This document shows positions 21,189-32,484 of a DNA stretch of 64,000 nucleotides, piece by piece. The stretch comes from Tolypocladium sp. Sup5 PDA-1 (Eukaryota; Ascomycota; Sordariomycetes; Hypocreales; Ophiocordycipitaceae), in NCBI GenBank assembly GCA_000750105.3, contig JPHH03000063.1:119719-183718 (forward strand), given 5' to 3'. Numbering within the stretch: the stretch's first letter is position 1; every line of letters starts with the position of its first letter. A program made the translations under genes and the position numbers. Under the pieces are notes generated by a model that was given only the letters and a program-made list of their open reading frames with translations, had not been told where the DNA came from and did not search any database.

Positions 21189-21970
21189 TCAACCCTTGCT
21201 TCGAGAGTTGAGGAGAAGGGCGACGATGAGACTGCGCAATGATTAGCCCCTCGGTCTCTCAAACGTTCCGACGAAACATACCCGTAGAGACCCAGAACTT
21301 CGCCGAAAATAAGGATGAGAACCATGCCGACAAAGATCCTGGACTGCTGCATGTAGGCCCGGACGCCAGTGTCACCGACGATGCCGATGCAGTAACCCGC
21401 CGCGAGGCCAGTCATGCCGACTGCGATACCGCATGCCAGATGCATGAAACCCCTGCCACATGTTAGACGACCGAGACGCGGGACCGACCTTGCGATTCGA
21501 GGGAGACGTACGCGAACAGGGAGTAGCTTTCATTGCCCGGGGGATTCAGGTCCTGGATGATGAGGACGGATATGACGAGCGAGTAGACGGCGATGATACC
21601 GGACATGACGACGGGAATCAGGCACTGCTCACGGCGTTAGAAAATGTTGGCTTCGTTTGCGTAAGGATCTCCGGCACTACCTTCATGATGAGGTCCGGTC
21701 GGAACGTGCCCACGCCGGCAATGCCGATGCCGGACTTCGCGGTACCGTAGGCAGCGCCGATGGCTGTATATTTCGTTTAGAATCCACATGGAAAAATGGA
21801 TGATGCGTCTGGGGGCAGGCGAAGAATGGCTTACATCCGAATATCATGGCGGACGCGATGCCGGCCTGCGACGGGCCGCGTTAGCACCTTGACGCTCGTG
21901 CTCAACGATGCCGGACCGCACTTACCATCCCAAAGAAGGGGGCGAACTTGGGAGCAAGCTCTGAATCCAT
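21189..21970 (-). CDS. VMA11: V-type ATPase proteolipid subunit c' (Vma11)
   Basis: Six exons (21970-21926, 21865-21835, 21763-21681, 21624-21512, 21452-21282, 21231-21189) give 161 aa. The spliced protein reads MDSELAPKFAPFFGMAGIAS, then SIGAAYGTAKSGIGIAGVGT, FRPDLIMKCLIPVVMSGIIA, FMHLACGIAVGMTGLAAGYC, IGIVGDTGVRAYMQQSRIFV and LILIFGEVLGLYGLIVALLL. Four membrane helices are visible; the proton-carrying Glu sits in FGEVLGLYG of helix 4. The wording GTFRPDLIMK and NGFMHL-like FAGFMHL separate c' from subunit c (Vma3), which has MGVLRPDLIVK. It forms part of the c-ring of the proton pump of vacuoles and other endomembranes. Five introns in 162 codons is much denser than its neighbours. Confidence 0.95.
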
Positions 21971-23362
21971 CGTGAGCGGAGGCTGGCTGCTGGCGGAGGA
22001 GGAACAACAGCGGAGTGTTGAGGTTGGCGACCTGATGGAGCTTGGAGCACGAAGTAGACGTCGCAGGTCCAGGCTGCTGGAAGCTGGTTCCAGGTTGCGA
22101 GCTGGCGTCATGGCGGCCAATCACACGGCCGCCGCCCGCCTGACCCGGCACGTGATTTAGCTGCTCCCCTTATCCGTCGCGATTCGCCGCTAAGCCAGGA
22201 AGGAGCTGGGTCCAAACCTAACAGTCTCTACCGAGTTTGGGCGACTTTGGTATGGTGAGAGCGATACATGACCGTCAGGTCCCGTCCGCGGGTTGAACTT
22301 GGGCATTTTGGACGGGGTGCGCGAGGAAACGCAGGCACTGGAAGGGTTCACCGGTCCTCGGGTTGTAGAGCATCACATGGTTTCGTCTGCGCCGTCGGCC
22401 CGTCCGAGAGCTGCGCAGGCAGGTAGAATTCAACGGTCAGTAGCGTAGCCCCTGGCCGCTGTGCATCAGGGTCACTGCAACGTTGTGCAGTCCCCCGGAG
22501 ATAGGTACGCTGGCGGGTGGTACTGGCACCGGTATCCCCTACGGCGTCGCTACAAGCAGCCCTGGAGGCCACCCGGCCGCAGCTCAAATTGGCACCTCAT
22601 GCAGTGCCCTGCCTCTCATTCGCTGGCCGAATCGAATCGAGCGACCACCAGGCACGCTCAGAACAGAACAGCGCAGCAGTAAAGCACCGCACAGCCAGCC
22701 AACTTCCCAAGGTACCTAACGCTCTGGGCCGAACCAGAACGAGACAAGACAGCAGGCGTTGAACCTGCAAAGCCTCTCTCTCTCTCTCTCTCTTCCTTTC
22801 TCTTTCTCTTGGACCACCACCCACCGCGCCCACCTTCACCTGGGCCTCGTTGCGATCGCCAATTGCCCGCTTCGCCCGGCAGCACATTCCTGTGCCCGCT
22901 CATGCTGATGCCCTCGTCCTGACACCTTTGTCCTGCGCCTCGCTCCCCTCTCGAGCGGCCCCCGGAACGAGCGAACGAGCGAGCGGACATACTTGGGCAG
23001 GGACCACGACACAGCCTCGAGTGCTGCTGCTCGTCCGACAGGCGTTGCCTCCTCCCGCCAAATCACTCGCGTCGTCCCGCGAGGCACACAGAGTCGACCA
23101 CGCATCCCATATCTACACGAGGGCGACGCAGTCCCCTGCAATCGAGGCACCGGCCATCCTCCACGTCGACCGACGGCGGTGCTGCTCCCCGTCGAACGTC
23201 GACTGCCCGGACGTCCGGTCTGCCGCGATTTTGAGCTCTTGCCTGCTGGCGGCCCTCGAGGCATCACAACGGTTGGTTTGCCCTGCTCGTGGTGTTTTCG
23301 ACGGCTCCCCCGAGTGCCTTGCCCGCTGACACAGGGCTTTCTCGCCGTCTGCAGTTGTCACC
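21971..23362. other. Divergent promoter region of VMA11 and the RhoGEF gene
   Basis: A 1.4-kb space with no coding ORF. It contains a (CT)n tract at about 22773-22794 followed by C/T-rich DNA to about 22815, and GC-rich sequence up to the ATG at 23363 that is probably a long 5' leader of the RhoGEF. No gene seen. Confidence 0.55.
22773..22815. repeat. (CT)n microsatellite and pyrimidine tract
   Basis: An uninterrupted CT dinucleotide run of about 22 bases is followed by CCTTTCTCTTTCTCTT. It lies about 550 bases upstream of the RhoGEF ATG. Such CT tracts are common near fungal transcription starts. Confidence 0.8.
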
Positions 23363-23600
23363 ATGGCGGATTACCCATATGATCCTCGAGCAGCTCCGCA
23401 ACAACGCCCACCACGTGGCTACCCCGACGCCAACAACCACCAGCGAGATGCCGCCTTCTCCAACATCTTTGGCGCCGCTCCTCCTCCCGGGCGATCCCAG
23501 ACCATGACGTCGTCTTCGCATCCCGCGATGGATCAGGGCCGGACGCAGACCATGTCGTCGATGGGCCCAGGCCAAGGCCCGCATCGCCAGCCTCCACCGC

Positions 23601-23642
<42 letters not shown>

Positions 23643-26600
23643 GGTACTACGGCGAACGCGATCCCATGGCCGCGAGAAGCCGGCAGAGCGACTCGAGCGG
23701 GTACTATCCCAGCCAGCGGGCCGCCTCTGGCAGCCAAGTGCCGTCTCCTCAGGCGCAGTACATGCAGCAGCAACAACAGCATCAGCAGTATCAGCAGCAG
23801 GCCAGACGGCCTTATCCCGGCCCCCAGGGCCCGCCGCCTCCGCGATTCGAGTCTCGAGGCCCTCCGGCACAGGCTGCTGGAGCGAGATATCAACAACCGC
23901 AGAGGCCCCATCAGGGCGGGCCCGGTCCTGCCCTGAATAGCGACCCTTATCGCTCCCAGTCTCTCGCCTCTGCGCCGCGCCCACAAATGTACCACCCGCC
24001 GCCGAGCTCCTACCAGCAGTCCCCCGCGAGCCATTTTCGACATGCTCAGTACAGCAACAATCAAAACTCGGCGAGGACAACGGCCCAGGGCAGAGTGGTC
24101 CCGGAACGACACGAAGACCGATCCATGTCCATGACTGGCACGTATCATCCGCAGGACAGAGATGCCCATCAAACCATGAGCGGCCGGGTCATTCCGAACC
24201 GACGGGCTCCGGCAGAAGCGCCCATGTCGAATAATGGCTATCCGCCACAGAATGGAGGATACCCAAGTGCCCCGGGCTCGCAGACCCGCACCACGAGCAT
24301 GGCCTCGTCCACCGGCGCGCCTGATCATTCAAGGACGATGTCGATGGCCTCTAGCATCGCGCCAACGATAACCCCGTCCGAGTCTGATGCCTCTACGCTC
24401 GTCCAGCGCCCTTCTAGGAGCAAATCGGTGGAGAGCGAGCGACCCGCCACCGCGACCAAGATACGGCCACCCCTTGTATATCCTGCTCAGCTCTCGAAAG
24501 TCGCAGAGTGCTTCCGACGAAAAATCATCATAGGAGATCGAACGAAGAACGAACTTACCTACAAAAATGCCTTTAGCGGTTCCGAAGCGGTCGATGTCCT
24601 GTCATATATCATCCGGACGACGGACAGGAACCTAGCCCTGCTCCTTGGTCGAGCCTTGGACGCGCAGAAATTCTTCCATGACGTAACGTACGAACACCGG
24701 CTGCGAGACTCGCAGTCGGAAATGTACCAGTTCAGGGAAAGCCTGATGGACGAGCCAGAGGATAAGTCTCCCGTAAACGGTGTCTTTGTTTTGCTCTCGG
24801 AGTGCTACTCGCCGACTTGCACAAGAGACCAACTCTGCTACTCCATCGCCTGCCCTCGAAGGTTGGAGCAGGTGTCTAGGCTGAATTTGAAGATGGGTCC
24901 CGGCCTTCGCAAGGAAGACTCTGCAAACATCAATGACGACGAGGTCGACAAGACTGACGAGCAGAAGCTCTGGATCAACTCTGTGCCCAAGGAAATCGCC
25001 GATGCCGTTAGCGAGAGGGAGAAGAAGAGGCAAGAGGTCATCTCGGAAATCTGTTACACCGAGCGCGACTTTGTCAAAGACTTGGAGTATCTCCGCGACT
25101 TCTGGATCCTGCCTTTGCGGTCTAAGGCGTCGCCGATCCCCTTGCAGCGCCGTGAAAAGGTGGTCAAGAATATCTTCAGCAACATTGTCGATCATCCCAG
25201 CATTCACAACGTCAGCTCGGGGTTTGCGGCTTCTCTGACGGTTCGGCAACAAAAGGAGCCCATTGTCCACAACATTGGTGACATCTTCCTCCAGTACGTG
25301 CCCCAGTTTGAGCCGTTCATATATTACGGCTCCAGGCAGCTGGAGGGAAAGTTTGAGTTTGAGAACGAGCGATCCGTCAACCCCTTCTTCAGCAAGCTCG
25401 TAGACGAGATTGAGCGACGGAAGGAGTCGAGAAAATTGGAGCTCAACGGCTATCTCACCAAGCCCACCACGCGTCTCGCCCGGTACCCACTTCTTCTCGA
25501 GAATGTGTTGAAGTATACGGAAGGCGAGAACTCTGACAAGGAGGACATTCCCAAGGTGCTCACCATGATCCGAGATCTTCTCGGAAGAGTCAACGACGAA
25601 TCCGGCAAGGCGGAGAACCGATTCAACCTGAGGCGGCTCCACGACCAGCTGAGGTTCAGGCCCAACGAGCGGGTTGACCTCAAACTCACAGAAGAGGGCC
25701 GCGAGCTTGTCTTTAAGAGCCAGCTCAAGAAGTCGCCTACCGATCCGTCGGAGATAACATCTTTCCTCTTCGACCACGCTGTGCTTCTCGTGCGTATCAA
25801 GCAGAATGGGAAGAACGAGGAGATAAAGGCGTATCGTCGACCCATTCCCTTGGAGCTCCTCGCGATCCGCGAGATGGATGAGGTTATTCCCGTCCAGGGC
25901 ATCAAGCGCTCCTCTTCGAGCCTGATCCCATCGATCAGGACGAACAATGCGGAAGCCAAGAAGGGAGAGGGGTGGCCGATTACCTTTCGCCATCTGGGCA
26001 AAGCCGGATACGAGCTGACTCTCTTCGCTGCGAACCAGGCGGCGCGCAAAAAGTGGCTTGAGTTTATTGACAATGCACAGCAGCGCCTTCGTGGTCGCGC
26101 CGACTTCTTCAACACGACCATCATCTCCAGCAACTTCTTCGTGGGTACCAACCAGATCAACTGCGTTACGCCCTTTGGTAAGTATTCTCGCAAGTCCCTG
26201 TGACGATGAGACTAGTACTGATCGTAGACAGACGGTGGACGTAAGCTTCTGTTCGGCACGGACAATGGCATTTATCTGGCGGACCGCAAGAACAGGGAGC
26301 AGATTCCAAGGAGAGTGCTGGAGACTACCAACGTCACCCAGATTGACATCCTGGAGGAGTACCAGCTGCTGCTGGTGCTGTCGAACAAGACGCTGCAGTC
26401 ATACTCGCTGTCTGCTCTGAACCCCGACGAGCCGGCTCTGGCCAAGCGACCAAAGAAGATTCAGAACCACTGCAGCTTCTTCAAGACTGGAATCTGCCTG
26501 GGCAGGCATCTCGTGTGCTGCGTCAAGTCCTCGGCGTTGTCGACGACCATCAAGGTGTTTGAGCCTAACGATGCCATGACCAAGGCTAAGAAGCAAAAGG

Positions 26601-27276
26601 GACTGGGCAAGTTCATGGCTGGCGGCCAAGACGAGCTCAGGCCGTTCAAGGAGTTTTACATCCCCACCGAGTCGTCGTCGGTCCACTTCCTCAAGTCGAA
26701 GCTCTGCGTGGCATGCGCCAGGGGCTTCGAGGTTGTGTCGCTCGAGACACTCGAGACGCAGTCGCTCCTGGACCAGGCCGACACCTCGCTCGACTTTGTT
26801 GCGCGCAAAGAAGGGGTCAGGCCAATCCACATTGAACGTCTCAACGGAGAGTTCTTGCTCAACTACTCGGAATTTTCGTTCTTTGTCAACAGGAACGGGT
26901 GGCGAGCGCGACCCGAGTGGCGCATCGACTGGGAGGGCAGTCCGCAGAGCTTTGCCCTCAGCTACCCCTGGATCCTTGCGTTTGAGCCCAACTTTATCGA
27001 GCTGCGCAACATTGAGAATGGCGCGGTTCACATTGTGCCCCATAAGAACATTCGGATGCTTCACAGCAGCACTCACGAGGTATGCTGCAACAGGCCAAAC
27101 CCCTCTTCTCCAGGACTTTCTCACTGACGATGCTTTAGATTTTGTTTGCATACGAGGACGAGCGAGGAGAAGACGTCGTCGAGGCCATCGACTTTTGGAA
27201 GATCAACCGAAAGTCCGAAATGCTTTCTGCGTCGGCCTCTTCGCCCCAGCTCAGCAACTCGGTGTCCCCACGATAG
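23363..27276 (+). CDS. ROM2: Rho1 guanine-nucleotide exchange factor, Rom1/Rom2 type
   Basis: Three exons (23363-26177, 26232-27079, 27139-27276) encode 1266 aa. Residues 1-360 are a Gln/Pro/Ser-rich tail with a run of 13 Gln. A DEP domain follows at about 370-460 (FRRKIIIGDRTKNELTYKNA, SGSEAVDVLSYIIRTTDRNL), then a DH/RhoGEF domain at about 555-745 (VISEICYTERDFVKDLEYLR, SRKLELNGYLTKPTTRLARY, PLLLENVLKYTEG), a PH domain at about 785-905, and a citron homology (CNH) domain from about 935 (GGRKLLFGTDNGIYLADRKN) to about 1225, ending FWKINRKSEMLSASASSPQL. This domain order is that of yeast Rom1/Rom2, which activate Rho1 in cell-wall integrity signalling at growth sites. The last exon restores HEILFAYEDERGEDVVEAID, which is lost if the final intron is retained. 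Confidence 0.95.
23603..23641 (+). repeat. (CAG)13 coding microsatellite
   Basis: Thirteen perfect CAG codons encode polyglutamine at about residues 81-93 of the RhoGEF. Its perfect repetition without CAA interruptions suggests length instability between strains. Confidence 0.95.
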
Positions 27277-28003
27277 TCTTGCTCTTCACGCCCCCTCCCA
27301 CTTGAACAAACTTAGACTAGAATCCCTTCCAGGAAATTCTTCTTGTATCACTTGATGGCATCCCGGATGCGCCGCTTCTATTCCCCACCGCGGCCCTCGT
27401 CGGCTGGAAACGAGGAGATTGTTGAAGCGGACATTGTTTAGTATACGGCTTATTTGCGGGGGGAGTACGGAACGCATCCCGGGTTCATGATCTGGGACTG
27501 GGGAGCAAGGGGGAGACTGTACCGTAGCGAGGTGGTGTATCGATTTTGAGCTACGCTGCGGCAGAGTGTGGTTTGCTTCTTAGGATGGTTCCTTGTTGTT
27601 TTTCATTTTATTAATACTCGTCCTGCTCAGCAGCAACCCCCAGTGGGTGGACTGCAGGCGAGATGGAGGGGGGAGACGGGTGCGAGGAGGAAAAGGGGTG
27701 CGTGTACGCTGGAGGGGATTAGCGATGTGTGAATTGAGAAGCAAATGGCATTGTTTGTGACTGAGCGGTCGGGTGCGGGCCTAATCGGGGCGGTAGGAAG
27801 GGTGGGCTATTATAATTTGCGAGTACATCGGATTTGCAAGCACTCTTTGGTGAGCGAGTCTGGTGCTGGTGACGTTGATGTGCCTTTGTGCCCCTTGTTT
27901 CATGATGCCCCTGAGGTTTGGTACGGGGCTGGTATTAAGAACAAGCTAGAGTACATGTTGTGACCATGAAGTAGTATCGTGAGGAGTTGCCCTCGGCATA
28001 TGG
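27277..28003. other. Convergent 3' flanks
   Basis: Space between the RhoGEF stop and the stop of the RecA-like gene on the other strand. Contains ATTTTATTAATA near 27605, a possible 3' processing element. No gene seen. Confidence 0.6.
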
Positions 28004-29477
28004 TCACGGCCTCCGTCCCCCGAACCCAGCCGAGAGCCTCAGCTCGGGATACACCCTCTCAGCCCTCGCAAACCCATCGACGACCCTGCCGCCAACAACG
28101 TCCACGGCCGCCCAGCGCTGCTCCCTGCGCGGCCGGTGGCCCGTCCTGCCCTGCCACAGGCCCATGTCGTCGAGCAGCACCTCCACGACGGTCACGTACC
28201 TCACCGCCGCCGCCGCCGCCGCCGGTGTCTCGTGCTGCTGCCCCGCCGCTGCTGCCTCTGCGCCGCACACGCCGTCCGCGTCGTCTTTGCCCCGGGGCAC
28301 CCGCGCGCAGAGCAGGTGCAGGTCGAGCAGCTGCGCGAAGACGAGCCCGAAGCTGGGCTTGTTCCTGCGGAGGAGCGCGGACGCGGGCGCGGCATAGCCC
28401 GGGAGGGGCAGGGGCGGGGGGTGGAAGACGGAGCGTAGGGTGGGATCGAGGGGCTGCGTCCCGCGGAGCGCGTTCGTGGTGCGCCGAGCATTGCTGTTGG
28501 CGGAGTTGGCATCAGGGGAAGAAGAGGTGGCCGAGTTGAGGAGCAGGACGAGCGGGTGCGAGGGCAGGCTGCGCGAGAGGTAGCGCAGGTGCGCGCCGAG
28601 GAGCTGCAGGGCCGTGTGGGCGGCTGAGTTCTCGCGCTGGGTGAAGAGGCTGGTGAGGAGGGTGGAGAAGTGCGTGACGAGGATGACGCTGGGCGGGCGT
28701 CGCGTGTCTGCTTCTCGACGTGGTGGTGGTGTTGGTGATGCTCGTGACGGCGTCGACGCCTCGTCCTGGCTGTCCTGGATCTCTGAAACGGGCGACTTCG
28801 CCGGACGACGATCCGCGGCTGCTGCTTCATCATCACCATCTGCTGCTGCTGCTGCTGAAGCTTTCACTGAAGCCGGCGGCGACCCCCCCGGCGCGTCCAG
28901 ATCGGCCAACACCTCCCACAGCCCATCCAGGCCAAACACGCACGACAGCATCACCCTCTCCAAGCACGCCCTCGTCATCTCCCGCGCCTCCGCGGCGTCC
29001 ACGCCCATCGCCCCCAGCTCCGCCGCGATGCCCTCCCGCAGCGCCCGCAGCAGCACCCCCCGCGGCCGCGGCGTCACCACCAGCGCCGTCGCCACGGCGT
29101 CGTCGAGGAGCGCGCGGACGAGCACCTGCAGCCCCAGCTACCTGAGTTGTCAGCACATGCTGCACCTGCTTTGGAGATGAGGCATGTATGGATAGGGACG
29201 GAAGCGGTAGACGGGAAGAGAAGAGGAGGAAGAGGGGGCACACACGCACCACCAGGCCAAACGCGTCCTCCTCCTCGGCACTCACGCCCACCACGCAGCC
29301 CCTCTCCAGCCCGCCCCCCAGCAGCACGTAGTCGTCCAGCTGCGCGCACCCGCTGCGGCACGCCCCCAGCGCGCGCGCCTCGTTCCTGCGCGCGACTTCC
29401 CTCGCCGCGAGCGTCGACGCGGGCAGGGGCTCGAGGGGGAAGTGCTGCGAGCTCGCCTGCGAGGCTGGTGCTTCCAT
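28004..29477 (-). CDS. RecA/Rad51-like protein without Walker A
   Basis: Two exons (29477-29250, 29137-28004) encode 453 aa. The intron has a GTGCGT donor and ends CTCAGGTAG, joining EDAFGLV to LGLQVLVRALL. The start of the core, GCAQLDDYVLLGGGLERGCV, matches the TGxxxLDxxLGGGxxxGxV opening of RecA/Rad51 folds. Where the P-loop GxxxxGKT should follow there is VGVSAEEEDAFGL, with no Lys. A Walker-B-like strand follows (PPSVILVTHFSTLLTSLF), then LQLLGAHLRYLSRSLPSHPL and VLLLNSAT, which resembles the FLxxLRxLAxxxxxxVxxxNQ part of Rad51. Pro/Ala-rich inserts separate these blocks. The family looks fungal. I infer a RecA-fold, possibly Rad51-paralogue-like, role in recombination without its own ATP site. 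The gene converges on the RhoGEF. Confidence 0.75.
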
Positions 29478-30268
29478 GGCCGCCGGTGGATGGAGGGAGA
29501 TGGGATGTTGTTGTCGAAAGAGCGTGGACGGACCGGGACGTCAACGGAAAATGTCCAGAGCCTCCAGGGTTGTCCACTGCTCCGTCAGCGTTGTGCCTTG
29601 GTTGAGGGCCGTGCCAGTCATGTCTTGCGTGGTGATGGCAGACTGGTGGAGGGAGGAGTGATGTCAAAGGAGAGTTGTGTCAGGTCAGCAACTAGGAGCC
29701 TCACAGCCAAATCCACGACGTGACCCTCGACACAACATCACTTCCGCTGTTTTCTCTACATGTTTCATTCAGTTCACACAAACCCCCCCGTAGAATAACA
29801 AAAAGGTTTATTCGTAGCAATCTGCCTAGGAATTCTCTGGCAATTAATGTCCTGTCCTGGTAACCCGCGACCCTTGCGCCACCTGCCATCGTACTCCATC
29901 ACATAGTGTTTGAAAGTATTGAACAATAATTACCCTTCTCTCCCAACGAGAGTAGGGCTAGCGGCTGAACATTCTAGGTGCATGTGCCGTCATTGCCTCT
30001 TCGTGTCCCCATTTGCCGACGTCAGGGGCCGTTGGCTCTTGGGCCATAGCCCCTATACAGCAGGGCGAATTACGCTTGCACCCGTCATCAAAGCATTCGC
30101 ATCCCGCATACAAAGCTGGGAGTCCCTGCATCCCAAGGTAACCCGAGCAGGGTCGTCTTAAGCTCGTTCCTCGTCTGGTGTCAAGCGTAGTCGGCCCTCT
30201 TCGCTTGGCTGGGTTTGCCCCAGTCTGCCACTGATCGCGACACCTCTCCGTTGTGCTCCTCCGAGCCA
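29478..30268. other. Intergenic, promoter of the RecA-like gene and 3' flank of PAL1
   Basis: Both neighbours are on the minus strand. Positions around 29760-29920 are more AT-rich. No coding ORF or repeat seen. Confidence 0.55.
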
Positions 30269-32484
30269 CTACATTGCCGTTCCAGGGTTCGGCACCAGGC
30301 CGTTGTCGGCATTCCTAGGTCGTCGCCCACCCTTCAAGCTCTTCATTCGGCCCAGGATCCCCGAGGGCTTGGCCGGGGCATCCTCCGAGGACGTCGTTGC
30401 GTCAGTGGTCGCTCGTCGCTCCAGAGGTCCGCCAGGCATTCGACGTGGAACGGAAGGGGGGCTGGTTGGTGACCTGGCGCCATCCTGGGGCTTGACGCTG
30501 ATGCTATCGCCGCCCTTGCCGAACTCAGCGAAGAAGGGGTTCGAATCAGACCCGGCACTGGCGCCTGTTGGCACGGCATCTGGCGAGCGCTTGCTATATG
30601 CGCCCTCGGGGTTCGTCATCCGGCCCAAGGGTGCGAAATCCCCGCGCGGACCCTTGTTGATGTGCCGGATGCGCTGCGCCAGCGACTTCTTGCGCTGGAT
30701 GCCACCTTCGGAGAATTCCTGCGCCTGCTCTGCCTCACGCTTGGCAATCGCCGTTCTCGCGGCCGGGGTGCCCTCAAGGAACGTCGAGGTGCCCAAGCCG
30801 TAGCTCTCGTCGCCGTGGACCACGTGGCCACGCGCAATTGGGTCGAATATCGCCGCCTCGCCATTCGAAGGGGTCGGATAGTTGTAACCATTCTTGTTCC
30901 TCGCGCCGGCGTAGTCTCGGAATGCCTCATCCGTACCGTTGCCCATGAACACTGCGTGATCGGGGTTCCGGTTGAGGGGACCTGCGCCGCCAATGGAGTT
31001 GTTGAGGGAGTCCTTGGGAAATGCCTGCATAGGGGCACGACGGCTGCTCTGGCGGTTTCGGTGAGGGTTGAGAGCGTCAAAGGGGCCGTCATGGTGGAAC
31101 ACTGGCAATTGGTCAGCAAACGGTGCTTGATGTCCAGGGGGTAACAGCAACATACACCCAGTTCCATAAATGCTGGTGGCATCAAGCTGATCGATGATGT
31201 CCAGTCGGCGGCTCGGCCGACCCGACTTGCTCTTGTCCTTGCCCTCGCGGCCCTCACGAGCCTGGCGAGATTCACGGGGGGCTTCACGACCTTCGCGGCC
31301 CTCGCGGCCCGACGAACGGCCCTCGCGCTCGCGGCGCTGGCGATCGCGCGCTCGCTTGGCCTCAATCAATTTCATTTCGTCCTCTGTGATGGGTTGAGCG
31401 TTCAAGTCCAAGACGGAGGACTCCGAGTTTCGTCGTGGGCGCCGCTGCGGCTTTCGCTGAGGAGACTCCGAAGGGCCCGGTCGGGGACCGCTTGCCTGTG
31501 GCTTCCGGGCTCTCAACGCCTCTTCTTGCGATCGCGTGGGACGGTGGTTGCTGTTGGGCGGCCTGGCGAGCGGCTGGTTCTCGCCTCGGCGGGGAGCTGG
31601 AGCTGGCTGGCGATCCATGGGGCGGCGCTGCGCAGGAGGAGCGACGGCCGGCTTTTCGGTTGGCCTCATGTCGTCGAGAGTCAGAGAGTTCTGTGATTCG
31701 TCGAGGTTAGCTCACAGGTGCCGCCCATGGCTGGCCAGTCGTCAAGTCGCGTGATACCCAATACGAGAGACGGGTAACAGGCGAACATGGTTTCAGAGAC
31801 GAACAACTGGCGAGGTGGGGGAGACTAGACGTACAAAGATCTCTTCTGCCGACAGAGACTTGGTCTCGGAGTGGTTCGACATGGCGCCGGGAGACTTGAC
31901 GGCCTGCGCGGGCTGGTCGAGGAACGGGTTTCGCGACAACGGCCGGGGGGGAGGGTCGTCGAATGGAGAGCTCGGCGAGGCAAGGCTCGGCGAGGCAAAG
32001 GCGGCGTCGATGCTCGAAGGCGAAGCGGCACGATTCCGAAAGGGGTTGTTGGAGGAGAGATTGAGGGAGAGGCTAGCAGACTGTGCGCCAGCTGGCTGTC
32101 GCCCTGTTCAAAGAGAAAGTGATCAGCGAGCGGCCAGGTGCAGATACGCAAGCATGTAACCGTGCAGAGCAGCGAGGAACGTGAAACACGACAATCTCTC
32201 CACTTGGCAGACCGGATACGGATGACCGCTGATAGCGGGACCGATGGCAATGCGTGCCAAGTGTGCCGGACCTTGCCTGCCCGATCCCGATGCTCGACGG
32301 CATTGGCTGGGCTGGGATCGGGGAAGTCGAGTCTGGAGACGACTCGTCGCTCCCTTGGCGAGGGAGGGAGGCGAGAGGATGCCGCAAGGGTGCAGCGGAA
32401 ACTCGAGGCGTAGGGAATGGGGGGTCAAAGAGGAGGGGAGGGGGGCAACGGCTCACCTTGCTGGAAGGGGTCTGAAAATGACAT
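30269..32484 (-). CDS. PAL1: Pal1 cell-morphology protein
   Basis: Four exons (32484-32457, 32103-31835, 31690-31156, 31101-30269) encode 554 aa. The first exon is only 28 nt (MSFSDPFQQ), followed by a 353-nt intron. The joined protein reads SLSLNLSSNNPFRNRAASPS, SLSAEEIFNSLTLDDMRPTE, LDIIDQLDATSIYGTGLFHH, DGPFDALNPHRNRQSSRRAP and MQAFPKDSLNNSIGGAGPLN, which is the Pal1 domain. NPF motifs (NNPFRN, RNPFLD) fit a link to Eps15-homology endocytic adaptors, and Arg/Glu runs form a charged helix. Pal1 is a membrane-associated factor for cylindrical growth in fission yeast and is tied to endocytic sites. The long first intron and short first exon mean that automated models may miss the true start. 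Confidence 0.93.

Noticed and set aside
24632..25993. 453-codon minus-strand ORF inside the RhoGEF gene
   Set aside because: Antisense to the DEP-DH-PH region, no recognisable motif.
27146..27355. ORF over the RhoGEF 3' end as a separate gene
   Set aside because: The final RhoGEF exon (27139-27276) explains these bases in another frame with the conserved ILFAYEDERGEDVVEAIDFW end.
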